Below, piece by piece: positions 34,490-43,029 of a DNA stretch of 64,000 bases. Both the position numbers and the translations under genes were made by a program. Below the pieces are notes generated by a model, which was not told the DNA's origin, did not search any database, and saw only the letters and a list, made by a program, of their open reading frames with translations. Source of the stretch: an uncultured bacterium (lineage in GTDB: Bacteria; Bacillota_I; Bacilli_A; RF39; UBA660); assembly GCA_946560065.1 (NCBI GenBank), contig CAMNUE010000004.1, positions 62,001 to 126,000 on the forward strand, given 5' to 3'. The first letter of the stretch is position 1. Every line of letters starts with the position of its first letter.

Positions 34490-34565
34490 TGCAACCAGTA
34501 ATTTACATAATTTCTAATTAAACTGTATAGAATGCAACTTAAAATATTGGTAAAATTAGTTATGT
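34490..34565 (+). promoter_or_regulatory. Conserved promoter module, copy 1 (ABC exporter pair)
   Basis: Matches the module at 42939-43014 without gaps over about 75 bases, most positions identical. Shared elements are TGCAAC (34490-34495), TTTACATAATTTC (-35 region, TTTACA 34502-34507), TGTATAGAAT (-10 region, TATAGA 34526-34531), a second TGCAAC exactly 43 bases after the first (34533-34538), and TAAAATT. Direct repeats flanking a promoter look like regulator sites. Confidence 0.7.
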
Positions 34566-34597
34566 AAAGAAGACAATGTGTAAAAATACAGAAGTCA

Positions 34598-34628
34598 TTT
34601 ACATATTACTATTAGTTAGTGATATAAT
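34598..34628 (+). promoter_or_regulatory. Second promoter before the ABC exporter pair
   Basis: TTTACA (34598-34603) and TATAAT (34623-34628) with an extended TG, spacing 19. It is 20 bases before the ATG at 34648. Confidence 0.5.
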
Positions 34629-34647
34629 TTTTATGAGGAGAAATGAT

Positions 34648-36888
34648 ATGATAAAACTTAAGAATGTTTCTAAATTTTATTATAGTAAAGGTGTCATTGC
34701 GACAGGATTTACAAAGGTTAATTTAGAATTTAAAATAGGAGAGTTCGTTGCGATAACAGGGGAATCTGGTAGTGGAAAGAGTACCCTTCTTAATGTAATT
34801 TCTGGCCTTGATTCTTATGAAGAAGGGGAAATGTATATTGATGGGAAGGAAACTAGTCATTATTTAGAGAAAGATTGGGAGATATATCGCCGTAAAAATA
34901 TTGGTAATATTTATCAAAATTTTAATTTAGTAAATAGTTATACTGTATATCAAAATATTGATTTAGTTCTTTCATTAAATGGTATTCCAAAAGATGAGAG
35001 AAAGAAAAAAATAAATGAGTTACTTAAAAGAGTTGATATGTATAAATATCGTAAGACGAAAGTATCAAAGTTATCAGGAGGACAAAAACAGAGAATTGCA
35101 ATTGCGAGAGCTCTGGCGAAAGATGTTCCAGTAATAATCGCAGATGAGCCTACTGGTAGTCTTGATAAGAGAAGTGCAGCCAATATAATAAAACTACTTA
35201 AAGAAATATCAGAGGATAAATTGGTTATTATTGTTACACATAATTATGAACAAGTAAGTGAATACGTTACTCGTGCTATTACAATGCATGATGGTAAAGT
35301 CTTAGAGGATAAGAAGTTTAAACAAGTAGAAGAAGAGAGTATAAGATGTGAAAGTTCTTATAAAAATATTACATTATTTAATAAAATTCGATTAGGTTTT
35401 AGAAATACTTTTAATGTAGTTCCTAAATTCATTTTACTATTTTTAGTTTATGCTTTTATAGTAGCAGCACTTATGGGAGAATATTCTTTTTTTAAGAAAA
35501 ATGAATATGAAATGGACAAATCTGGTTATAATGAAATATTTAAAGATACTGATGATAAAAGAGTTGTACTTAATAAAAAAGATAAGACTGAATTTTCATT
35601 AGAAGAGTTTGATAATATTAAGAAAATGAAGAATGTTAAATCAGTCATTAAGAATGATGTTATAGTAGATCAGGATATGGCCTTTACTAATGAAGATGAA
35701 ATGTTATGGATGATGATGAGGGCAAGTGATATGGAACAATTTGATGGAAAGGTTGATCTTGGAAGGCTGCCTAGTAATCCTAACGAAGTGGTAATTGCTG
35801 GAGATAAAGATAATTATTATTTAAGTAGTGATGCAGAAAGTATTTTAGATCATAAATTTTATATGATGGGAGATAATGGAGAAAAATTCAAGGATAAAGA
35901 AATTGTAATTGTTGGAATTAAGTATATGGATCTTAAACTTGATTACATTGATTTTAAAATATATTTAAGTGATGAATTACTTGATAAGGTGTTGTTTGAC
36001 ACACACCAAAAATATAGTACAATTACGATTGACTTTATGGGAGAAAATCATACCTCTGGGAATGAAAGTAATTCTTTTAAGCTAGAAACAAATAATTGGG
36101 TAACTCCAGGAACAGCAATAATTCCCGAAGATTTTAATTCTAGATGTGATAAGGATGTTTGTATTAATAAAAACTTCAACGTAAAAGTAGAAAATCAATA
36201 TTATAGTGTAAACCGTGATTTTAAAATTGAAAAAAACTATAATCAGAAAAATATTAATAAGATATTAGAATTAAATAATTATATAAAAGAAGATTTTGAA
36301 GAAAATTATAATGGAAAGATTTATATAAATCCTCTTGATTATAATGAATTATTTAATAAAGGTACTTATCAAATGAGTGTTTATGTTGATGATATTGAGA
36401 ATCTTGATGGTGTGGTAGCAGAACTTGATAAGATGGGATATAGAGTATTAAAAGTAAAAGATACTTTAGTTGATGTAGGTTCAACTGAAATTATGAAAAT
36501 CTTAAAACTAATTGTAACTTGTGCTTTAATTTTTGTTTTATTCTTTATTTCATATTTTATAATTAAAATTATATTAAAATCACGTAATACATATTTTTCT
36601 GTACTTAGAATGCTTGGTGCAAGTAAAAACGTTTGCCGAGAATTATTGATTATAGAACTACTTGTTATAAGTAATCTTAGTTATTTTATATTTATTGGAC
36701 TTGCAGAGATTAATAAGACTAGTTTATTAAATATAGAGTTTATAAATACAGTAAATACATATTTTAAATTGAATGATTATATTGTTTTATATGTTGTTCT
36801 TACTTTAATGTCATTATTAATAAGTATTAAATATGCCGCTAAATTATTTAAGAATAGTGTTATGTCAGTTTATAGGGAGGAGGTATAA
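34648..36888 (+). CDS. ABC ATPase-FtsX permease fusion protein, first of a pair
   Basis: A 746-residue protein combining a MacB-type ATPase (residues 1-~230; Walker A GESGSGKST, signature LSGGQKQRIAIARAL, Walker B VIIADEPTGSLD) with a permease. The permease has one helix after the ATPase, a ~300-residue external domain and three C-terminal FtsX helices. This is the complete four-helix MacB plan in one chain. ATG 34648 has GAGGAG 7 bases upstream; earlier in-frame ATGs at 34576 and 34633 lack a site. One base separates its stop from the next gene, a homologous fusion, so the two probably form a heterodimer. Transcribed from the conserved module at 34490. Confidence 0.9.
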   Translation: MIKLKNVSKFYYSKGVIATGFTKVNLEFKIGEFVAITGESGSGKSTLLNVISGLDSYEEGEMYIDGKETSHYLEKDWEIYRRKNIGNIYQNFNLVNSYTVYQNIDLVLSLNGIPKDERKKKINELLKRVDMYKYRKTKVSKLSGGQKQRIAIARALAKDVPVIIADEPTGSLDKRSAANIIKLLKEISEDKLVIIVTHNYEQVSEYVTRAITMHDGKVLEDKKFKQVEEESIRCESSYKNITLFNKIRLGFRNTFNVVPKFILLFLVYAFIVAALMGEYSFFKKNEYEMDKSGYNEIFKDTDDKRVVLNKKDKTEFSLEEFDNIKKMKNVKSVIKNDVIVDQDMAFTNEDEMLWMMMRASDMEQFDGKVDLGRLPSNPNEVVIAGDKDNYYLSSDAESILDHKFYMMGDNGEKFKDKEIVIVGIKYMDLKLDYIDFKIYLSDELLDKVLFDTHQKYSTITIDFMGENHTSGNESNSFKLETNNWVTPGTAIIPEDFNSRCDKDVCINKNFNVKVENQYYSVNRDFKIEKNYNQKNINKILELNNYIKEDFEENYNGKIYINPLDYNELFNKGTYQMSVYVDDIENLDGVVAELDKMGYRVLKVKDTLVDVGSTEIMKILKLIVTCALIFVLFFISYFIIKIILKSRNTYFSVLRMLGASKNVCRELLIIELLVISNLSYFIFIGLAEINKTSLLNIEFINTVNTYFKLNDYIVLYVVLTLMSLLISIKYAAKLFKNSVMSVYREEV

Positions 36889-36889
36889 A

Positions 36890-39322
36890 ATGATAAGAAT
36901 AGAAAAAATAGATAAATATTTTAATAGATTTAAAAAGAATAAAATTCATGTTATCAATAATACCTCTTTAGAATTCGGAAATAAAGGTTTGGTTGCTTTA
37001 CTTGGACCAAGTGGTTCGGGTAAGACGACATTACTTAATGTTATTGGAGGACTTGATAAGGTTCGTAAAGGTAATATTTATATTAATGATAAGAAAATTA
37101 CTAAACGTCTTCAAGGGCATATTGATAAAATAAGAAATTTAAATATAGGTTATATTTTCCAAGATTATAAGTTAATTGAAGATATGTCAGTTTATGATAA
37201 TGTTGCTTTAGTTTTAAAAATGATTGGAATTAAAGATAAAAAAGAAATAGAAAGACGTGTACTTTATGTATTAGATAAAGTAGGAATGCTTAGATATAAG
37301 AGACGTCCTTGTAATATGTTATCAGGAGGAGAGAGGCAAAGAGTTGGAATTGCTCGTGCGATTGCGAAAAATCCAAGTATTATTATTGCAGATGAACCTA
37401 CTGGTAACTTAGATAGTAAAAACTCTGTAGAGATTATGAATATTATAAAAGCTATCTCAAAAGATAAATTGGTTATTTTAGTTACCCATGAGACTAACTT
37501 AGCGAAGTTTTATGCATCAAGAATAATTGAGCTTGAAGATGGTAAAATTATTAATGATTATGAAAATAATAATGAAGCTGACTTAGATTATGAGATAGGT
37601 AACACCTTATATTTAAAAGACTATAAGTATAAAGATAAACTTGGGAATGGAGTAGAGGTTTATTCAAATAATAAAACTGATTTAAATGTTAGTGTTGTAA
37701 TAAATGGAAATAATATTTATATAAAGACCCATGATAATCGTAAAATAGAAGTAATTGATGATGAGTCTTCAATTGAAATGATTGATGATCATTTTAAAAA
37801 TATTACTATGGAAGAGGCAAATAAATATAAATTTGATTTTAATAGTATAATTAATGAGAAAATGAGACTTAGATATTCTTCTATTTTTAATCCTATTTCT
37901 TTTATAACTAATGGATTTAAGAAAGTATTTAATTATTCAATACTAAAAAAGATTTTGCTTGGTGGCTTCTTTTTATCAGGGATATTTATTTTATTTGCGA
38001 TTAGTACAATTGCAGCTAGTTTGACAATTAAAGATGAAAGATTTGTTAAAATAAATAGAGATTATTTAACAATCAAAGCTAAAAAGTTAAATATTGATGA
38101 ATATTTTAATATTGAGAATAATTTAGGAGTTAATTATATAATTCCTACTGATTCGATAGTAAAGCTAAAAGTTAAGACAGATGATTTTTATCAATTTAAT
38201 GGTTATGATTTATTTTTAGAAGGTAGTTTATCTAGTATTAATATGATTGATAGTAGTAAGATTGTTAGTGGTAGAATGGCAGAAAATGATAATGAAATTG
38301 TTGTTGATAAAATGACTCTTGCAAATGTAAAAAAAGAGGATGCTGCTAAGATGATGGGACTTAGAAGTGATAATGATTTTCTTGATAGAGATATTTTGAT
38401 TAGTAATATGAGTAATATGAAGATTGTTGGTATTTCTGATACCAATAGTCCAGCTATTTATATGGCTAATAGTAAATTTCTTAATGTAATTTATCATGTT
38501 AAAGATAATGTCAATGGTGATATGTATGGACAATCAAGTTCGAATAATGCTAATGTTGCTTATGATGATTATACTTTATATTTTGATAAGATTAATTTAA
38601 AAGAAGGTAGATGGCCGGAGAATGATTATGAAATTGTGGTTAATAATAGTAATCGTGAATTGATGAAGTTAAATAAAGAAATAAATAAAACTATTAATGG
38701 ACATAAGCTTAAGGTTGTTGGTTATTATACTTCTAAAGATCAGATAGATACTTATTTTGTTAATGCAAATATGATTAAGATGCTTTTAATTACTGATTCA
38801 TCTGATATTTCAGTTTATTCTAAAGATAAGGATACTGTTTTAGAAAAAGCTAGAACTGAGTTTAAGATTAATATAAAAGATAGTTATCAAGCCAGCCGAG
38901 ATGAATACGTTAAAAGTCAAAAAGAAAATATTAAATCTGCTGTAATTAGCTCTGGGATAATAATTGCTATTTCTTTGATAGAAATATTCTTAATGATTCG
39001 TTCAAGCTTCTTATCAAGGGTTAAAGAAGTTGGAATTTATAGAGCTATTGGTGTTAAAAAATGGGATATTTATGTAATGTTTAGTGGTGAGATTATTGCG
39101 ATTACGATACTTGCGGCTATTCCAGGTATATTAGTGTCTACGTATATTTTAACTCTTTTGACAAAGATATCTTATCTTGAAGAAATGTTTGTTATAAATC
39201 CGATGTTAGTTGGATATAGTATTTTGTTATTATTTATATTTAATATAATTGTTGGACTTGTTCCAGTATTTAATACACTTAGAAAAAGACCAGCAGAGAT
39301 TTTGGCGAGAACAGATATTTAG
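36890..39322 (+). CDS. ABC ATPase-FtsX permease fusion protein, second of a pair
   Basis: An 810-residue paralogue of the previous fusion: Walker A GPSGSGKTT, signature LSGGERQRVGIARAI, Walker B IIIADEPTGNLD, then an additional ~120-residue Asn/Asp-rich domain not present in its partner, one helix (~360-385), an external domain and three FtsX helices ending at ILARTDI. ATG 36890 follows GGGAGGAGG; the longer frame from 36833 lies inside the upstream gene. The partner relationship follows from adjacency and shared architecture. The export substrate is unknown; co-regulation with a membrane-tethered XRE regulator (43030) suggests a response to envelope-active compounds. Confidence 0.9.
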   Translation: MIRIEKIDKYFNRFKKNKIHVINNTSLEFGNKGLVALLGPSGSGKTTLLNVIGGLDKVRKGNIYINDKKITKRLQGHIDKIRNLNIGYIFQDYKLIEDMSVYDNVALVLKMIGIKDKKEIERRVLYVLDKVGMLRYKRRPCNMLSGGERQRVGIARAIAKNPSIIIADEPTGNLDSKNSVEIMNIIKAISKDKLVILVTHETNLAKFYASRIIELEDGKIINDYENNNEADLDYEIGNTLYLKDYKYKDKLGNGVEVYSNNKTDLNVSVVINGNNIYIKTHDNRKIEVIDDESSIEMIDDHFKNITMEEANKYKFDFNSIINEKMRLRYSSIFNPISFITNGFKKVFNYSILKKILLGGFFLSGIFILFAISTIAASLTIKDERFVKINRDYLTIKAKKLNIDEYFNIENNLGVNYIIPTDSIVKLKVKTDDFYQFNGYDLFLEGSLSSINMIDSSKIVSGRMAENDNEIVVDKMTLANVKKEDAAKMMGLRSDNDFLDRDILISNMSNMKIVGISDTNSPAIYMANSKFLNVIYHVKDNVNGDMYGQSSSNNANVAYDDYTLYFDKINLKEGRWPENDYEIVVNNSNRELMKLNKEINKTINGHKLKVVGYYTSKDQIDTYFVNANMIKMLLITDSSDISVYSKDKDTVLEKARTEFKINIKDSYQASRDEYVKSQKENIKSAVISSGIIIAISLIEIFLMIRSSFLSRVKEVGIYRAIGVKKWDIYVMFSGEIIAITILAAIPGILVSTYILTLLTKISYLEEMFVINPMLVGYSILLLFIFNIIVGLVPVFNTLRKRPAEILARTDI

Positions 39323-39333
39323 TCTGTTCTTTT
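39308..39333 (+). terminator. Rho-independent terminator
   Basis: AGAACAGA (39308-39315) / TCTGTTCT (39323-39330) with a short T tail; the left arm is in the coding end of the ABC gene. Confidence 0.6.
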
Positions 39334-39385
39334 GATATTTACTTTATTTTTTATTTGTTATAAAATTATTATAGGAGATGATTGT

Positions 39386-39793
39386 ATGAATGATAAAAGA
39401 GGTTTTACATTAGTAGAATTATTAGCGGTTATTGTTGTGTTGGGAATTTTATCTGGTGTTGCGATACAAGCATATTCTAGATATAGGCAAAAGGCTGTTA
39501 ATCAGTCATATGATACAATGTCACAGAATAGTGCCAATGCGGCTGAGGAATATTTTATGGATCATATGGCGGAAGATAGTGTTAGTATTGCTGATTTAGT
39601 TGATTTACAGTACCTTTCCGAGGTTGTTGATCCGCGAGATTCTAGTGCTAGATGTAGTGGAAAAGTTACTAAAATAACGAGCGCTAAAGTAGAGGGTGAT
39701 GGAAAAAAAGTCGAATATATTCCTTTTAAAGTTGAGCTTGAATGCATCGAGTATAAGAGTTGTATGAAATATCCTGAAAAAAAGAAGTGTTAG
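39386..39793 (+). CDS. Type IV prepilin-like (pseudopilin) protein
   Basis: A 135-residue protein with a classical prepilin N-terminus: short basic leader MNDKRG, predicted cleavage before Phe7, then FTLVELLAVIVVLGILSGVA including the invariant Glu at mature position 5. The C-terminal domain is small and contains four cysteines, three of them in the last 30 residues, possibly forming disulphides. No prepilin peptidase, ATPase or platform gene lies in this window, so it is an orphan here. ATG 39386 has AGGAGATG upstream; the frame from 39332 overlaps a terminator. It could be a competence-type pseudopilin or a stand-alone surface fibre subunit. Confidence 0.85.
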   Translation: MNDKRGFTLVELLAVIVVLGILSGVAIQAYSRYRQKAVNQSYDTMSQNSANAAEEYFMDHMAEDSVSIADLVDLQYLSEVVDPRDSSARCSGKVTKITSAKVEGDGKKVEYIPFKVELECIEYKSCMKYPEKKKC

Positions 39794-39847
39794 GTACTAC
39801 TATATTTTTAATAAGTATTTGATTTAAAATGAATAATTTATTTGTGA

Positions 39848-39853
39848 TATAAT
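39848..39853 (+). promoter_or_regulatory. Extended -10 promoter element
   Basis: TGATATAAT with TATAAT at 39848-39853, 23 bases before ATG 39877. Confidence 0.5.
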
Positions 39854-39876
39854 ATATTTATATGGAGAGTGATTAG

Positions 39877-41625
39877 ATGACGCCTTTAAGAGACTTTTTT
39901 ACTAAAATATTTAAAACGAAGAATAGAAGTGAGCCTTGGCTTGAGTATTATTCTAAGGAAGAAAGAAAGATTAAGTTTACTGATAAATTAGTATATGAAT
40001 ATTTAAAAGATAGTGTTGGTGAAGATAAGGATTATATTGCTTTAAACTATTTTGGAACAAGAATTAGTTATAATGAATTGTTTTTAAAAATTGAACAGGC
40101 TAGTAGAGCTTTAAGATCAATGGGAGTTAAACCAGGTGATGTAGTGACTATTTGTATGCCAAATACACCAGAAGCAATAATTTCTTTTTATGCTTGTAAT
40201 AATATCGGGGCAATTGCAGATATGATTCATCCGTTGTCTAGCTCAGAGCAAGTTAAGAGTTATTTACTTGATTCTAAGTCTAGGTTCTTGATTATGTTAG
40301 ATGCTAATTATGAAAAGTATAAGGAAGTTTTACCGGAGACACTAGTTTATAAAACAGTGTTTGTTTCTCCAAAAGAGTCTATGCCAACTGTTACTAGTTT
40401 AGGTTATCAAATAACACGAGGATTTAAAATTAAAAAACCACGACTAGGTGATATTGATTTTTTGACATGGAAAGAGTTTTTACTTAGAGGTGTTTCTTAT
40501 AATAAGCCATTTAATAATCCAATGAAATCTAGAGATGTTGCGATTATTTTACATAGTGGAGGAACTACTGGTAAGCCTAAAGGAATAATGCTATCTAATT
40601 TTAATTTTAATGCTGAATGTCAACAGGATGGTGTTAATGTTTATGATGTCAGACCAAGAGATAAGATTTTAACAATTTTACCAATTTTCCATGGTTTTGG
40701 ACTTTGTGTTTGTATTCATTGTCCTTTATGTTTAAAGGTTGAGACAATTTTGATGCCTGAATTTGATGGGGGAAGATTTTATCGAATTATGAAAAATTTA
40801 AAACCTCATGTTATTGCAGGCGTTCCTACATTATGGGAAGGTATGATGAATAATAAGAAGTTTGATGATGTTGATATGTCACAACTTAAATATATTATTT
40901 CTGGTGGAGATTATTTAACTGTTCCAATGGAAAAGAAGATGAACAACTTTTTACATACTCATGGAGCAACTATTGATATTTCTAAAGGTTATGGAATGAC
41001 TGAAAGTGTGGCAGCAACAGCTTATACTTTTAATGAAACTAATGAACCTGGATCTATTGGTATTCCAATGGTAGGAAATAGTTTTAAAATTTGTAATCCT
41101 GAAACACAAGAGGATCTTCCTTTCGGTGAAGAAGGAGAAATTTGTGTTAATGGTCCAACAGTAATGGTTGGTTATTTAAATAATAAAGAGGAAACTAAAA
41201 AAATATTAAAGAGACACAAAGATGGAAAAATATGGTTACATACTGGTGATTTAGGTTATATTTCCCCTGACGGAATTATTTATTTTACTGGTAGATTAAA
41301 ACGGATGATTGTTTCAAGTGGATTTAATGTTTATCCTAGTGTTATTGAGGAGATTATTGAACAACATCCTGATGTTGCAAAATGTTGTGTTATAGGTATT
41401 CCTCATAAGTATAAACAGCATGTTGCGAAGGCTTTCATAGTTTTAGAAAGAGATCGTAAACCAAATCCTCAAATTAAAAAAGAAATTATAGAACTTTGCA
41501 AAAAGAATTTAGCTGTTTATTCATTACCTAAAGAGTATGAGTTTAGAGATAGTTTACCAAAGACTTTATATAATAAAATAGATTATAAAGAATTAGAAAA
41601 AGAAGAAAAGGAGAAAGCTAAATAG
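39877..41625 (+). CDS. AMP-forming acyl-CoA synthetase/ligase
   Basis: A 582-residue ANL-superfamily adenylate-forming enzyme. Motifs in order: the Ser/Thr/Gly-rich loop LHSGGTTGKPKG (~225-236), GYGMTES (~370), WLHTGDLGYISPDG (~450) and the hinge with FTGRLKRMIVSSGFNVYP (~470). The C-terminal catalytic Lys lies in KTLYNKIDY. These enzymes activate a carboxylate as an adenylate and transfer it to CoA or a carrier; medium or long-chain fatty acids are the likeliest substrates. No acyl carrier or CoA-transferase gene is adjacent. It is followed within 30 bases by an unrelated ASCH protein. Confidence 0.9.
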   Translation: MTPLRDFFTKIFKTKNRSEPWLEYYSKEERKIKFTDKLVYEYLKDSVGEDKDYIALNYFGTRISYNELFLKIEQASRALRSMGVKPGDVVTICMPNTPEAIISFYACNNIGAIADMIHPLSSSEQVKSYLLDSKSRFLIMLDANYEKYKEVLPETLVYKTVFVSPKESMPTVTSLGYQITRGFKIKKPRLGDIDFLTWKEFLLRGVSYNKPFNNPMKSRDVAIILHSGGTTGKPKGIMLSNFNFNAECQQDGVNVYDVRPRDKILTILPIFHGFGLCVCIHCPLCLKVETILMPEFDGGRFYRIMKNLKPHVIAGVPTLWEGMMNNKKFDDVDMSQLKYIISGGDYLTVPMEKKMNNFLHTHGATIDISKGYGMTESVAATAYTFNETNEPGSIGIPMVGNSFKICNPETQEDLPFGEEGEICVNGPTVMVGYLNNKEETKKILKRHKDGKIWLHTGDLGYISPDGIIYFTGRLKRMIVSSGFNVYPSVIEEIIEQHPDVAKCCVIGIPHKYKQHVAKAFIVLERDRKPNPQIKKEIIELCKKNLAVYSLPKEYEFRDSLPKTLYNKIDYKELEKEEKEKAK

Positions 41626-41652
41626 TTTTCTTCTTTAATATTTGGAGGTTAT

Positions 41653-42045
41653 ATGAAAGTTTTAAGTTTAAGAGAGCCTTATGCAACTCTAATCAAAGAG
41701 AAGATTAAAACTATTGAGACTAGAAGTTGGAAGACTAGTTATCGAGGAGAGTTATATATTCATGCTTCTAAGACTAAAATGATAAAGGAAGACATTAATA
41801 ATCAGAAATTGATGGATTTAGTTGGGGATAGTGAATTAAATTTTGGCTATATCATTTGTAAGTGTAGATTGGTTGATTGTGTATATATGGATAAAGAATT
41901 TGTTCATAAAATGAGAGAGAATAAAAATGAGTTTACTTGTGGTATATATAGTGAAGGAAGATATGCTTGGATTTTAGAAGACATTGAAGTGATTGATAAG
42001 ATTCCAGCGAAGGGAAAACTTAATATTTGGAATTATCTTGATTAA
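41653..42045 (+). CDS. ASCH-domain protein
   Basis: A 130-residue protein with the ASCH fold signature at the N-terminus (LSLREPYATLI and KTIETRSWKT, then YRGELYIHAS). ASCH domains are related to PUA and bind RNA; some, such as YqfB, have amidohydrolase activity on acetylated cytidine. Catalytic residues Lys and Thr/Glu in KTIETR are present. GGAGGT precedes ATG 41653. It stands between an acyl-CoA synthetase and a TPR-like protein, giving no clear pathway link. Confidence 0.85.
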   Translation: MKVLSLREPYATLIKEKIKTIETRSWKTSYRGELYIHASKTKMIKEDINNQKLMDLVGDSELNFGYIICKCRLVDCVYMDKEFVHKMRENKNEFTCGIYSEGRYAWILEDIEVIDKIPAKGKLNIWNYLD

Positions 42046-42087
42046 TTAATGTATTTATTTTATTATAGAGAGTTAAGAGGTGAATTT

Positions 42088-42906
42088 ATGACGAATAATA
42101 ATTTTGTTTATAGTTCTTTAGATACAAAGAAGTTAGTTGTGATGATTGAAAAAGAGATTGAAAATAATCTTGAAAAAGCAAAGAGAATGTTCTCTTTTGT
42201 AGATAAAAATACTAACCCAATTGAATATCAGTATTTGTATGGAATGATTAGAGAAAAAGAAATTTATTCTGAATATGATGATAGTATGAGGAAAAAGTAT
42301 GATGAATATTTGAGTATGGGAAGAACTGCACTTAAAAAGAAAGACTACAGTCAAGCTTATAATTTATTTGCTGCTGGGTATGATGCAACAAAAAATAATG
42401 TATTTAGTTATTATATGGGAAAAGCTTTATTTAAAGCAGGAAATAAAAGAGCTGCGTATCCTTATTTTATTGGATATACTCGTTTTGGTGGTTCTAAGTT
42501 ACCTAAGGCATTACTATATACTATGGCTGCATATTGTGAAATTGGAAATGAGAAGAAAGCTAGAAAGTATTATACACAGTTGTCTTATATTAATGAAATA
42601 TTTAATCATGATTTTAAATTAGTCTCTCCATTTAATAAAAAAGGAAAATTGAAAGATAAGAAAAAGAGATTAATAATGACTGAGAGTGATTTCTTTGATA
42701 AAGGAAAAACTTTAGATTTAGAAAGTTATTATGATTATGACTTTGATAATAAAATCTTAATTATTGAGAGTTTATTTAGAGACGGTAAGTATAGTGTTGC
42801 GATTAATTTACTAAATGAGTTGAATCCTAGTGATAAAAATCAAAGAAAAAGAGTACAAGAAATAGAAAAAAATAAAGTCCTTTATAAAAATAAAATGAGT
42901 AATTAA
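42088..42906 (+). CDS. TPR-like repeat protein, unknown function
   Basis: A 272-residue helical protein. Regularly spaced segments with A-x-F-x-G patterns (KKDYSQAYNLFAAGYDATK, YYMGKALFKAGNKRAAYPYF, YTMAAYCEIGNEKKARKYY) indicate tetratricopeptide-type repeats in the centre, flanked by charged helices. TPR proteins act as scaffolds; no partner is visible. ATG 42088 has AGAGGTGA upstream and is preferred over ATG 42049, which has none. A terminator follows, after which comes the promoter module of the XRE regulator. Confidence 0.7.
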   Translation: MTNNNFVYSSLDTKKLVVMIEKEIENNLEKAKRMFSFVDKNTNPIEYQYLYGMIREKEIYSEYDDSMRKKYDEYLSMGRTALKKKDYSQAYNLFAAGYDATKNNVFSYYMGKALFKAGNKRAAYPYFIGYTRFGGSKLPKALLYTMAAYCEIGNEKKARKYYTQLSYINEIFNHDFKLVSPFNKKGKLKDKKKRLIMTESDFFDKGKTLDLESYYDYDFDNKILIIESLFRDGKYSVAINLLNELNPSDKNQRKRVQEIEKNKVLYKNKMSN

Positions 42907-42921
42907 ATTTACTCTTTTTTT
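42897..42921 (+). terminator. Rho-independent terminator
   Basis: GAGTAA (42897-42902) / TTACTC (42909-42914) followed by seven T residues. Confidence 0.7.
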
Positions 42922-42938
42922 GTGATAAAATAGAGATA

Positions 42939-43014
42939 TGCAACCGATATTTTACATAATTTCCAAGTAAAATGTATAGAATGCAACTAAAAATATTAGT
43001 AAAATTGATAGTGT
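42939..43014 (+). promoter_or_regulatory. Conserved promoter module, copy 2 (XRE regulator gene)
   Basis: Ungapped counterpart of the module at 34490-34565: TGCAAC (42939-42944), TTTACA (42951-42956), TGTATAGAAT around 42973-42982, and TGCAAC (42982-42987) again 43 bases after the first. The regulator encoded just downstream is the obvious candidate to bind it, giving autoregulation plus control of the distant exporter pair. Confidence 0.7.
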
Positions 43015-43029
43015 GAAAGAGGTGAAAAT

